Assembly (NCBI RefSeq): GCF_030409415.1
Contig: NZ_JAUFPW010000023.1
Span: 1-33,518 of the forward strand
Direction: 5' to 3'
Source: Pedobacter aquatilis
GTDB lineage: Bacteria; Bacteroidota; Bacteroidia; Sphingobacteriales; Sphingobacteriaceae
DNA: 33,518 bases
Under the pieces are notes generated by a model, which was not told where the DNA came from, searched no databases, and saw nothing but the letters and a program-made list of their open reading frames with translations. A program made the translations under genes and the position numbers. Each line of letters begins with the position of its first letter. Within the stretch, counting starts at the first letter, position 1. This document shows, one piece after another, positions 25,283 through 33,416 of this stretch.

Positions 25283-25630
25283 ATGACGATATACGGCATA
25301 CCAAATTGCAATACAGTTAAGAAATCTTTAGATTGGTTAAGGGCAAATAAAATAGATTACGAATTTCACGATTTTAAGAAAAAAGGCATTTCAAAGGAGA
25401 AATTAAATGCCTGGTGTAACATTTTTGGTTGGGAAACTGTACTCAATAGAAAAGGATTAACCTGGAAGAAGTTATCAAAAGAAGAACAGCAAGTTATTGA
25501 TAATCAAGCAAAGGCGATTGATTATTTGGTAGAAAATACGAGTGCAATTAAACGCCCAATTATAGAAAAAGATGGTAAAGCTATTTTAATTTCTTTTGAT
25601 GAAAACCTCTACACTGAAACACTTGGTTAA
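25283..25630 (+). CDS. ArsC/Spx/MgsR-family thioredoxin-fold protein (YffB-like)
   Basis: 115 aa, normal family length. Begins MTIYGIPNCNTVKKSLDWL with a single active-site Cys9 followed by N-T, the YffB-like arrangement; the DFKKKGISKEKLNAW segment and the C-terminal IKRPIIEKDGKAILISFDE (Arg of the KRP motif) are typical. Relatives include arsenate reductases, the Spx regulators and uncharacterised glutathione-dependent oxidoreductases. With one Cys and no ars genes nearby, an arsenate role is not supported; a thiol-redox role is more likely. It has its own promoter. Confidence 0.88.
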   Translation: MTIYGIPNCNTVKKSLDWLRANKIDYEFHDFKKKGISKEKLNAWCNIFGWETVLNRKGLTWKKLSKEEQQVIDNQAKAIDYLVENTSAIKRPIIEKDGKAILISFDENLYTETLG

Positions 25631-25687
25631 ATTGGTTGTTTTAATGTTAAAGTTTGTTAAATAGGGATTTAACATTTAAAACTAATA

Positions 25688-25695
25688 TATTTTTG
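25688..25695 (+). promoter_or_regulatory. TAnnTTTG -7 element, 3 nt before the CarboxypepD_reg gene
   Basis: TATTTTTG, full match, ends 3 nt before ATG 25699 and supports that start over the upstream in-frame ATG at 25654-25656 or thereabouts. Confidence 0.45.
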
Positions 25696-25698
25696 GAT

Positions 25699-26448
25699 AT
25701 GTATAAGCTGATCATTTTATTAATTCTTGCTCTTCCGTTTGCTGCAATTAGCCAAACCGTTACTACTGGAACTATTTACGATTATTCTCAAAAATCATCA
25801 ACCATTCCAGGGGTTACTATAAGAAATTTAAGTACGAAAAAAATAGTTAGTGCTAATGCTGCCGGGAAATATACAGTACCTGCAAAAGTTGGCGATTTAT
25901 TAGAGTTTTCTTTCGTTGGTTACACAACAGACACACTTTACCTAACTAATTTACTTCCAAAAACTATTTATATGGTTGTTCGTTCAAATAATTTGAATGA
26001 TGTAAATATAAACGGAGTAAAAATTAATAAGGAGGTTTTGGCAAAAGATCCGATGGCTGAAAAGTACACACTTTTAGGTACAGGCGGCAATTTGTACAGA
26101 AAGGGAATGAAAGATAAAGTAGGTGGTTTGAGTTTAAATCTTGGTCATGGTAAATATAAACGCCAACAACGATTAGAAGCAGAACTCGAACAAAAGGAAA
26201 GCTATAATGCAGAAATTGATCAGAATTTTAGCGAGAAAAACATCAAAGAATTAACAAAGCTAGATGGCGAAGATTTGAAAAATTTCATGATTATTTATCG
26301 TCCATCAGTTTTAAAAATACAAGAAGAAAGACCTTTTCGATATTCATATTACATTGGCCAGGCTTACCAGGCATGGTTAAAACTTTCGCCCAAAGAAAGA
26401 AAATTGCAAGATTTACCCAAACTTATAAAAGGCGATAATCAAATGTAG
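25699..26448 (+). CDS. Exported protein with carboxypeptidase-regulatory-like domain
   Basis: 249 aa from ATG 25699, where a signal peptide starts (MYKLIILLIL to AISQ); an in-frame start 15 codons earlier would bury the signal. Residues about 20-100 form a beta-sandwich CarboxypepD_reg-like domain (TTGTIYDYSQKSSTIPGVTI, AAGKYTVPAKVGDLLEFSFV, GYT) of the kind that precedes TonB-receptor plugs. No plug or barrel follows: the rest is a charged helical region (GHGKYKRQQRLEAELEQKE, KNIKELTKLDGEDLKNFM). Probably periplasmic or outer-membrane-associated; this architecture recurs in Bacteroidetes without known function. Confidence 0.8.
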   Translation: MYKLIILLILALPFAAISQTVTTGTIYDYSQKSSTIPGVTIRNLSTKKIVSANAAGKYTVPAKVGDLLEFSFVGYTTDTLYLTNLLPKTIYMVVRSNNLNDVNINGVKINKEVLAKDPMAEKYTLLGTGGNLYRKGMKDKVGGLSLNLGHGKYKRQQRLEAELEQKESYNAEIDQNFSEKNIKELTKLDGEDLKNFMIIYRPSVLKIQEERPFRYSYYIGQAYQAWLKLSPKERKLQDLPKLIKGDNQM

Positions 26449-26511
26449 TTCTGTTTAATCTGTTGGAAAGTAACATTATAGGCACAAAAAAGCATAGTAA
26501 TGCCGATTGTT

Positions 26512-26519
26512 TATATTTG
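26512..26519 (+). promoter_or_regulatory. TAnnTTTG -7 element for the M1 peptidase gene
   Basis: TATATTTG, full match, ends 20 nt before ATG 26540, giving a leader of roughly 14 nt. Confidence 0.5.
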
Positions 26520-26539
26520 CCGCCTATAAAAATTTCAAC

Positions 26540-28525
26540 ATGACTAAAAAATTAAATAAACTAATAACATTAAGCTTATCTTGTTGTGTGTTTGCTTTTT
26601 CTGCATTGGCACAGCAAACTCCAAAAACTACAACTCCTGTAACAAATTATAATTCTGCAGAAGCATTTGGGCCACTTTTTTATACTCAAAATGGCAACGA
26701 ATTCCGATCGGCAATAGGTGCTCCTGGTCCTAAATACTGGCAAAACAGGGTAGATTATAACATTACTGCAAATCTTAATGAGGCAACAAGCACAGTAAGC
26801 GGAAGTATTACAATTACTTACAAAAATAATAGTCCGGATAAATTACCTTATCTATGGCTTCAATTAGATCAAAATACATTCAAACAAACTTCTCGTGGTT
26901 ATGCAGTAACGCCGGCAAAAAGTCGTTACGGTGCGCAAGGAGAAAATTTTAACGGTGGTTACACCATTAATAATATTAGCGTTTCGCAAAAAGCTTCAGC
27001 AGTAAAATTTACTTCCTTGGTTGAAGATACGCGTATGCAAATTCGCTTGGAGCAACCAATGGCCGCCAATGGCGATGTTGTTACCGTTAAAATGGATTAT
27101 TCATACGTTGTGCCAAAAGAAGGTTCGGACAGAACCGGGCATTTGACCACACAAAACGGAGAAATTTATGCTATTGCACAATGGTTTCCTAGAATGTGTG
27201 TATACGATGATGTAATTGGCTGGAATACTTTGCCTTACTGGGGCGGTGGCGAGTTTTATTGCGAATATGGTGACATTACTTTTGCAATTACCGCACCTGC
27301 AAACCATATAGTTATGGGTTCTGGTGAGCTTTTAAACCCTCAAGAGGTTTTTACGGCTGAGCAATTAAAAAGATGGAACGCAGCAAAATTGAGTGACAAA
27401 ACTATTCATATTCGCTCTGCTGAAGAAGTTACCGATCCTAAATCTCGCCCTGCGAAAGATAAATTAACCTGGAAATTTAAAATTTTAAATGCCAGAGATG
27501 CAGCATGGGCATCATCAAAAGCATTTGTACTTGATGCGGCAAGAATAAATTTTCCAAGCGGTAGAAAAGGTCTGGCTGTTTCGGCGCAACCTATAGAAAG
27601 CAACGGTAACGATAGTTATGGCAGAGGTGTAGAATATGTAAAATCAAGCATCGAGCATTATTCTACTAAATGGTTCGAATATCCTTATCCAATGGCAGTT
27701 AATGTTGCGACTAATATTGGTGGTATGGAATATCCCGGTATTGTTTTCTGTGGATGGAAAGCTAAGAATGGTTCGGCGTGGGGCGTTATCGATCATGAAT
27801 TTGGTCATACTTGGTTCCCGATGATTGTTGGTTCTAACGAGCGCAAATTTGGTTGGATGGATGAAGGTTTCAATACTTTTATCAACGGAATTTCATCACA
27901 AAATTTTAATAACGGTGAATATAAGCAGCGTACAACCGACATGAATGCTATTGGTAAACGTGCTATCGGTAACCCTGCTTTAGAAAATATTATGTTAATG
28001 CCTGATGGAATGGCAGAACGTAACATTGGCGTGAACCTTTATAGCAAACCAGGATGGGGCTTAAACATTTTAAGAGATCAAATTTTGGGCGAAGATCGTT
28101 TCGATTACGCTTTCCGTCAGTACATTAAAAACTGGGCATTTAAACACCCAACTCCATTCGATTTCTTCCGTTCTATGGAAAACGGGGCAGGAGAAGATTT
28201 AGCTTGGTTCTGGAGAAGCTGGTTCTTAAACAATTGGAAGATGGATCAGGCAGTTAGCGATGTTCAGGCAGTAAAAACTGATGGTAAAATTACGAGTTAC
28301 AACATCAAGGTTGATAATCTTGAAAAAATGCCGATGCCTATTATTCTGCAAATAAAAACCAAAAGCGGTAAAACAGATATCGTAAAAGTACCTGTTGATG
28401 TGTGGATGAAAAATACAACATGGTTGGTTCGTTATCCAACAAGCGAAGAAGTTGTTTCGGTAATTTTAGACCCAAATAAAGTATTACCAGATTCAAATCC
28501 AGATAACAATAGCTGGACAAATTAA
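26540..28525 (+). CDS. M1-family zinc metallopeptidase, exported
   Basis: 661 aa from ATG 26540, chosen because the signal peptide (MTKKLNKL to ALAQ) starts there; the frame is open to 26507. Gluzincin aminopeptidase: HEFGH at 419-423 supplies two zinc histidines and the catalytic Glu420, and WMDEGF supplies the third ligand Glu442. GGMEYPG at 394-400 corresponds to the exopeptidase GAMEN motif, with Tyr in place of Asn. The N-terminal beta domain precedes it ([20 protein letters not shown]). It probably trims amino acids from peptides in the periplasm or outside the cell. Followed by a terminator. Confidence 0.93.
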   Translation: MTKKLNKLITLSLSCCVFAFSALAQQTPKTTTPVTNYNSAEAFGPLFYTQNGNEFRSAIGAPGPKYWQNRVDYNITANLNEATSTVSGSITITYKNNSPDKLPYLWLQLDQNTFKQTSRGYAVTPAKSRYGAQGENFNGGYTINNISVSQKASAVKFTSLVEDTRMQIRLEQPMAANGDVVTVKMDYSYVVPKEGSDRTGHLTTQNGEIYAIAQWFPRMCVYDDVIGWNTLPYWGGGEFYCEYGDITFAITAPANHIVMGSGELLNPQEVFTAEQLKRWNAAKLSDKTIHIRSAEEVTDPKSRPAKDKLTWKFKILNARDAAWASSKAFVLDAARINFPSGRKGLAVSAQPIESNGNDSYGRGVEYVKSSIEHYSTKWFEYPYPMAVNVATNIGGMEYPGIVFCGWKAKNGSAWGVIDHEFGHTWFPMIVGSNERKFGWMDEGFNTFINGISSQNFNNGEYKQRTTDMNAIGKRAIGNPALENIMLMPDGMAERNIGVNLYSKPGWGLNILRDQILGEDRFDYAFRQYIKNWAFKHPTPFDFFRSMENGAGEDLAWFWRSWFLNNWKMDQAVSDVQAVKTDGKITSYNIKVDNLEKMPMPIILQIKTKSGKTDIVKVPVDVWMKNTTWLVRYPTSEEVVSVILDPNKVLPDSNPDNNSWTN

Positions 28526-28542
28526 TCCGACTGAATACTATT

Positions 28543-28575
28543 AAAACGCTCTGAATTTTCAGGGCGTTTTTTTTT
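28543..28575 (+). terminator. Rho-independent terminator
   Basis: AAAACGCTCTGAA (28543-28555) pairs with TTCAGGGCGTTTT (28558-28570) with one wobble pair, followed by a T run. It lies 18 bp after the M1 peptidase stop. Confidence 0.88.
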
Positions 28576-28692
28576 GGACGTCTAAAAGAAAAAACATCCG
28601 GCTTGGACAATAAATAAAAACAGACTTACTCTTTATTGCAAAACATTAACAGCAAGCAAAATTTTAAATGATAATTTTATCAAAAAATAAAC

Positions 28693-29094
28693 ATGCAAAA
28701 AGATATTTTGGAAATAAGTAATCCCGAGGGAATTTATGACCCTCGTCTACATGGCTACTCACATGTAGCTTCAGTAAAAGGTTTAGTTTTCATCGCCGGG
28801 CAGGGCGGAAGCAGAACCGATGGCATGCTAAGTAATGATTTTAGAACGCAAGTTAAAATTGTATTTGAAAATATTGGCATTGCGCTCAAAAGTAAAGGAT
28901 TAGGTTTTGAAAACATTGCCAAGCTAACTACTTTAGTTGTAGATTACGATGAAGAAAAACATCAGGTTTTAATTGAAGAGTCGAACTTAATCTGGCCAAA
29001 CCTGAAGTTTCCTGTAAATACTTTAATTCCGGTTTCAAAGTTAGCTTTAGATGGTATGCTAATTGAAATTGATGCTACCGCTGTAGCTTTTTAA
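28693..29094 (+). CDS. RidA-family protein lacking the catalytic arginine
   Basis: 133 aa with the YjgF/RidA fold (FIAGQGGSRTDGML, FRTQVKIVFENIGIALKSKG, VNTLIPVSKLALDGMLIEID). Archetypal RidA is a 2-aminoacrylate/imine deaminase that needs an Arg in a PxRT motif near residue 105. Here the site reads FPVNTLIP with Asn109 instead. The protein is therefore unlikely to be a standard deaminase and is closer to the uncharacterised Rid subfamilies. It starts a three-gene run: a methyltransferase follows after 9 bp and the broken VF530 gene after that. The spacer before it is AT-rich with no clear promoter. Confidence 0.85.
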   Translation: MQKDILEISNPEGIYDPRLHGYSHVASVKGLVFIAGQGGSRTDGMLSNDFRTQVKIVFENIGIALKSKGLGFENIAKLTTLVVDYDEEKHQVLIEESNLIWPNLKFPVNTLIPVSKLALDGMLIEIDATAVAF

Positions 29095-29103
29095 GCAAAA
29101 ATT

Positions 29104-29718
29104 ATGCAAGGCAATCGACAAAATGTTTTCGAGGTTTACAATAAAATAGGCAATTGGTTTGCCCTAAATCGACCTACCGATTTAATCGAAAAAAAATACC
29201 TTGATAAAGTAATTTCATTTATACCAACTAATGGAACCATTTTGGACATTGGCTGCGGCACAGGAATTCCCATATTTAAATATTTTTTAGATTCGGGTTT
29301 TAACATAACTGGTGTTGATGCTAGCCAAAAAATGTTAAGCATCGCAAAGGATAATTTTCCAAAAGGTAAATTCATTTTAGCTGATATGCGAAAGCTAAAC
29401 CTCGAGCATAAATTTGATGCAGTAATAGCCTGGCATAGTTTTTTTCATTTGCCTGCGGCAGCGCAACCAGCGGTTATTGAAATTTTTAAAAATCATTTAA
29501 ACGCTGGTGGTATTTTACTTTTTACATCAGGCACAGAAAATGGAGAAACTTGGGGCGTAAACGGCGGAGAAAATTTATTTCATGCCTCTCTGGATGCCAC
29601 AGAATACAAAAACATTTTAGAAAAACATCATTTTAACGTGTTGGAACATCACGTTAGTGATATAGATTGCGGTGGTGCTACAGTTTGGCTTGCACAATAT
29701 AGTCCTCAATTATTTTAA
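29104..29718 (+). CDS. Class I SAM-dependent methyltransferase
   Basis: 204 aa Rossmann-fold methyltransferase. Motif I ILDIGCGTGIPIFKYF (SAM binding) near 47-62, acidic loop GVDASQKML, motif II-type FILADMRKL, and FDAVIAWHSFFHLP (post-motif). The C-terminal part (EKHHFNVLEHHVSDID, GGATVWLAQY) completes the sheet. Substrate cannot be read from sequence; relatives methylate small molecules. It is 9 bp from the RidA-like gene and probably cotranscribed with it. Confidence 0.9.
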   Translation: MQGNRQNVFEVYNKIGNWFALNRPTDLIEKKYLDKVISFIPTNGTILDIGCGTGIPIFKYFLDSGFNITGVDASQKMLSIAKDNFPKGKFILADMRKLNLEHKFDAVIAWHSFFHLPAAAQPAVIEIFKNHLNAGGILLFTSGTENGETWGVNGGENLFHASLDATEYKNILEKHHFNVLEHHVSDIDCGGATVWLAQYSPQLF

Positions 29719-29727
29719 TAATTGAAT

Positions 29728-29735
29728 TAACTTTG
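29728..29735 (+). promoter_or_regulatory. TAnnTTTG -7 element, 4 nt before the VF530 gene
   Basis: TAACTTTG, full match, ends 4 nt before ATG 29740. Confidence 0.5.
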
Positions 29736-29739
29736 TTAT

Positions 29740-29959
29740 ATGTCAGAGCAAAAAAATAATCCATTACATGGTTTAACTTTAGAAAGAATTGTAACGGATT
29801 TGCAAACGCATTATGGTTGGGGAACATTTGGGCTCAATTATTAAAATAGATTGTTTTATTAGTAATCCATCTATAAAATCTAGTTTAAAATTTCTGCGTA
29901 AAATGCCTTGGGCTCGTAAAAAAGTAGAAGATTTATTTTTAGATACTTTTCATAAATAG
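29740..29959 (+). pseudogene. VF530-family (DUF2132) DNA-binding protein, frameshifted
   Basis: The first 27 codons read as a good VF530 N-terminus ([22 protein letters not shown]), then the frame runs into GTFGLNY and a TAA at 29842. In the +1 frame the rest of the family follows without interruption to a TAG at 29957 ([20 protein letters not shown], then [14 protein letters not shown]). Removing one G from the GGGG run at 29819-29822 restores a roughly 72-residue protein of the expected length. Either a recent inactivating insertion or a base-calling/assembly error; because the downstream codons are intact and conserved, the latter is at least as likely. Confidence 0.85.
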
Positions 29960-30036
29960 TTCATTATTTCTTCATCTTCTTATCGGAGATTTATTAAACA
30001 ATTAACAAGGTTTATTAATCACTAATAAAAAGAAAA

Positions 30037-30210
30037 ATGAAAGCAATTAAAATTTTAATGATCGCCCTAATAGCAGCTTTTACTGTTAATACTGTAAGTG
30101 CACAAACAACTGTGCCGGCAAAAACTAAAACTGAAAAAGTTCAGGTAAAAAAATCACATAAAAAACATCACCCAAAACAAAAGGCTAAAGTTGCTGCAGC
30201 TAAAATGTAA
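30037..30210 (+). CDS. Small exported basic peptide
   Basis: 57 aa. Signal peptide about 1-22 (MKAIKILMIALIAAFTVNTV, cleavage after SAQ) leaves a mature part of about 34 residues made largely of Lys, His, Thr, Val and Ala (KTKTEKVQVKKSHKKHHPKQ). Strongly basic and low in complexity; no family recognised. Such short His/Lys-rich secreted peptides occur in Bacteroidetes and might bind nucleic acid, metal or anionic envelope polymers, but this is speculation. It is a single gene ending 23 bp before a perfect terminator. Confidence 0.75.
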   Translation: MKAIKILMIALIAAFTVNTVSAQTTVPAKTKTEKVQVKKSHKKHHPKQKAKVAAAKM

Positions 30211-30233
30211 GTTCGGCATTCTGTTTAAAAAAA

Positions 30234-30268
30234 GAAAACCTCAATAATTATTGAGGTTTTCTTTTTTT
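30234..30268 (+). terminator. Rho-independent terminator
   Basis: A perfect 28-nt palindrome (30234-30261, GAAAACCTCAAT with its complement around AATT) followed by seven T. It ends the 57-aa peptide gene. Confidence 0.92.
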
Positions 30269-30373
30269 AAAATAATTTATAAAATGTGTCACGTTTTTGA
30301 ATTTTTGGTGTCTTGTGTTTGTTAATGGATTTAAAATTCATTAATAAAGCCAAGCAAAAATTTAAAAATATCT

Positions 30374-33187
30374 ATGAAAACTTATCTTATACTTATACTA
30401 TTCATTTTATCTACGAAGGTCTTCGCACAACAAGCGGGCAGCATTACCGGTAAAATCATTGATGAAAAAACTGCTCAACCTTTAGAATATGCCGGTGTAA
30501 TTCTAACTAGTAAAAAAGATTCAACAAAAAAAATTGGAGTAGTTTCAAATTCATTGGGTGAATTTCTTTTTACAGACGTAGCAAATGGAGATTATAGATG
30601 TAAAGTTTCTGTAATTGGTTTTAATTCTTTCGAGAAAAATATAACTGTAAATGGTAAAAATTTAAATCTCGGAACCATAAAAATAAAAGAAGATGCAATT
30701 TTGCTTAAAGATGTTTCTGTAAATGGGAGAATAGCAACTGCTACAGTGAAAAAAGATACAGTAGAATTTAATGCCGATGCTTATAAAACCCAGCCAAATG
30801 CTGCGGTTGAAGATTTGTTAAAAAAACTTCCTGGTGTAACTATTGATAAAGATGGAAGTATTTTAGTTCAGGGACAAAAAGTTACACGATTAACAGTAGA
30901 TGGAAAAGATTTTTTTGGAACGGATCCGAAAACGGCAACTAAAAACTTACCTGCCGATGTTATTGCTAAAGTTCAGTTAATTGATAGTAAAACACTCGAA
31001 GCAAAAGCAACAGGTATTGATGATGGACAAAGGGAAAAAGTATTAAACCTAACTATTAAGGAAGATAAAAAGAATGGCTGGTTTGGAAATGCAAACTTAT
31101 CTGGTGGTACAACGGATAGATACAGCGGTTATTTAAGTGCAAACCATTTCACAAAGAAAATGCAATTTGCTTTATTGGGGATGAGTAATAACATAAGCAA
31201 TGCTAGTTTCCAATATGAAGATTTAAATAGCTTTACCAGTGGAAACATTGGAAATATCTTTGCACCTCCAGGTGGTGGTGGTTTTTCTATCAACGTAAAT
31301 AACGGACGAACAACTATTGGTGGTTCTGGTGTGTTTGATAATAGCGCCATTGGTGAAGTGACCACGCATAGCGGAGGTTTAAATTTTAGCAACAGCTGGG
31401 GCCAAAAAGATAAGCTGACATTAAGTAGTAGCTACTTTACTTATTTTAGCAAAGGTTTAGGTAATCGGTTTTCTAATGTGCAGGATATTAATGAGGATGA
31501 TGTTTTAAGAACTAATGAAGTATCAAACAGAAATTCTGACAACCAAGCGCATCGCTTTAACTTTAAAGTAGAATATCATCCTGATACACTAACTGATATT
31601 ACCGTTCGCTCAAATGCAATTTTAAATTACACGGATAATATCAACAGCCGTAATTTTAATTCGGATTTTGATTTAACCGGAAAAGTAAATGATGGTAACC
31701 AATATTTAGACCAAAGAAATTCTACCCCAGCTTTTTTTGGCGAACTTTCTGCAACCCGTCGTTTAAAAAAGGGCTCTATTATTATTGGCTTAAATGGTAC
31801 ACAAAATACTTTTAATTCTAATTGGTTAAATAAATCGTTAATCAATAACTACAATGGCGGAATTGTAGATGTGACCGATTTAAATCAGCAAGCTGAACAA
31901 GAAAATAAATCAAAGAATTACAGTATTGCCGTTAACTACATCAGGCCAATTATAGATAAAAAGTTGAATAGTAATATTGCTTATATCCGCAATGAAGGTA
32001 GGGTAGATGCCAAACAATTAACTTTAAGTTACAACCCATTAAATAATACCTACGATACTGTTGTGCCAGATTTTTCAAACACATTAGAAAACAAAACGTG
32101 GAGCCAAACCGCCAGATTAGGATTAATTTATAGCCGCACCGAATGGACCTATAATTTTGGTTTAGGCTTTCAAGAAACGGGCCTGGATGCAACAACCTTT
32201 AGTAGCACAGGTTTAAACACAAATAACATAGATAAAAAATATTACAATATTTTGCCTCGATTAAACGTAAGTTTTAGAAATAAAAATAAGCATACGCTAC
32301 AATTAAACTACAATGCCAATGTTAATCTTCCCTCGGTAAATGATTTGCAGCCTGTTCAAAACAATAGCAATCCACTTTATCAACGTATTGGAAACCCAAA
32401 TTTAGAAGCTCGTAAAAGTCACCGTATGTCGGTAAACTTTAATACTTTCAGTGCTGATAATAATAAATATTGGAACGGTTATTTTTTGGTTAATTATGCT
32501 TTGGATGATATTGGTAATGATATCAATTACATTAATGGCGTACAGTACGTTCAACCTGTAAATGTTGATGGCAACTATTACATTAATGCTGGTACGTTTA
32601 TGGGGCAGCCTACTAAAGTTAAGGGCTTAAGAATGGGTTATGGGTTAAACCTGTCGCTTTCTCATAATTCATCATTTATCAACAGCCAAAAAAATGTAAC
32701 CGATAGATATAATGTTGGTCCGAATGCGAATATTAGCTACGATTTGGCAGATAAACTAAATGCCGGAATTTACATCGGCGTTCAGTATAGTAAGGTAAAT
32801 AATTCGCAACCAAGCGCAGTTGATAATAAGTTTTTTAATTTTTACAACAGTGCGAGCTTAAGTTACGAGTTTATAAAAAATACCAGGTTAAATGCTGAGT
32901 TGAATCATAATGGTGCAGCTGGCAGAGCCGATGGATTTAATAATAATGTATTTCTATTAAATGCTGGCTTGGAACAATATTTTATGCAACGCAGAATTAC
33001 ATTAGCATTAAAAGGGTTCGATATACTTAATCAAAATACCAATATAGATAGAACGGTTAATGGCAGCAGGATAGAAGATATCCGGTTTAATAGTATTACA
33101 AGATATTTCTACGTATCGTTAAATTACAAAATAACCAAAGTTGGTTCAAAAAGCGAAAGGAGCAACCCGAGGAGTACGGTTAATTAA
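30374..33187 (+). CDS. TonB-receptor-like outer-membrane beta-barrel protein
   Basis: 937 aa. Signal peptide about 1-18 (VFAQ). Residues about 20-112 are a CarboxypepD_reg domain (GSITGKIIDEKTAQPLEYAG, VILTSKK). Residues about 120-225 are a plug-like domain (VEDLLKKLPGVTIDKDGSI, GQKVTRLTVDGKDFFGTDP, KNLPADVIAKVQLIDS). The rest, from about 235, is a long beta-barrel of the OMP_b-brl_3 type. It ends with an aromatic-rich strand (RYFYVSLNYKI) and a 19-residue polar tail. No SusD partner is beside it and the SusC signature is absent, so it is not a typical glycan-uptake SusC. Cargo is unknown. It stands alone and is followed by a terminator-like hairpin. Confidence 0.88.
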   Translation: MKTYLILILFILSTKVFAQQAGSITGKIIDEKTAQPLEYAGVILTSKKDSTKKIGVVSNSLGEFLFTDVANGDYRCKVSVIGFNSFEKNITVNGKNLNLGTIKIKEDAILLKDVSVNGRIATATVKKDTVEFNADAYKTQPNAAVEDLLKKLPGVTIDKDGSILVQGQKVTRLTVDGKDFFGTDPKTATKNLPADVIAKVQLIDSKTLEAKATGIDDGQREKVLNLTIKEDKKNGWFGNANLSGGTTDRYSGYLSANHFTKKMQFALLGMSNNISNASFQYEDLNSFTSGNIGNIFAPPGGGGFSINVNNGRTTIGGSGVFDNSAIGEVTTHSGGLNFSNSWGQKDKLTLSSSYFTYFSKGLGNRFSNVQDINEDDVLRTNEVSNRNSDNQAHRFNFKVEYHPDTLTDITVRSNAILNYTDNINSRNFNSDFDLTGKVNDGNQYLDQRNSTPAFFGELSATRRLKKGSIIIGLNGTQNTFNSNWLNKSLINNYNGGIVDVTDLNQQAEQENKSKNYSIAVNYIRPIIDKKLNSNIAYIRNEGRVDAKQLTLSYNPLNNTYDTVVPDFSNTLENKTWSQTARLGLIYSRTEWTYNFGLGFQETGLDATTFSSTGLNTNNIDKKYYNILPRLNVSFRNKNKHTLQLNYNANVNLPSVNDLQPVQNNSNPLYQRIGNPNLEARKSHRMSVNFNTFSADNNKYWNGYFLVNYALDDIGNDINYINGVQYVQPVNVDGNYYINAGTFMGQPTKVKGLRMGYGLNLSLSHNSSFINSQKNVTDRYNVGPNANISYDLADKLNAGIYIGVQYSKVNNSQPSAVDNKFFNFYNSASLSYEFIKNTRLNAELNHNGAAGRADGFNNNVFLLNAGLEQYFMQRRITLALKGFDILNQNTNIDRTVNGSRIEDIRFNSITRYFYVSLNYKITKVGSKSERSNPRSTVN

Positions 33188-33244
33188 GCTATCAGATGGA
33201 CTAATGCTACTAGTGTTTAATCTATAAGATATCCATTAGCTTAT

Positions 33245-33305
33245 ATTGAAGCGCAAAGCCAGTACAACTATCAGTCGTTAGTCCTGCTTTGCGCTTCAAT
33301 CTTTT
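33245..33305 (+). terminator. Probable terminator hairpin
   Basis: A perfect 15-bp stem (33245-33259 with 33286-33300, ATTGAAGCGCAAAGC) with a 26-nt loop and a short T run, 57 bp after the outer-membrane receptor gene. Confidence 0.6.
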
Positions 33306-33313
33306 TGAACATC

Positions 33314-33377
33314 TGTCATGCTGAAGTACGAAGCGTCTGTTTCATCGGTTGCAGATGCTTCGTGCCTCAGCATGACA
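33314..33377. repeat. REP-like 26-bp imperfect palindrome
   Basis: Arms 33314-33339 and 33352-33377 pair over 26 positions, with one mismatch and two G-T wobbles, around a 12-nt loop. The right arm contains, on the reverse strand, GAGGCACGAAGCA, also seen at about 4752-4764. The pattern is that of a repetitive extragenic palindrome. Confidence 0.75.
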
Positions 33378-33416
33378 GCATATTAATAGTTATAACAACA
33401 AAAAGTATTTTCGCTG

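Noticed and set aside
25283..25630. Arsenate resistance gene
   Set aside because: Single Cys YffB-like form and no arsB, arsR or acr3 nearby; a general thiol-redox role fits better.
30374..33187. SusC of a polysaccharide utilisation locus
   Set aside because: No SusD partner, no glycoside hydrolases, and the barrel resembles OMP_b-brl_3 rather than SusC.
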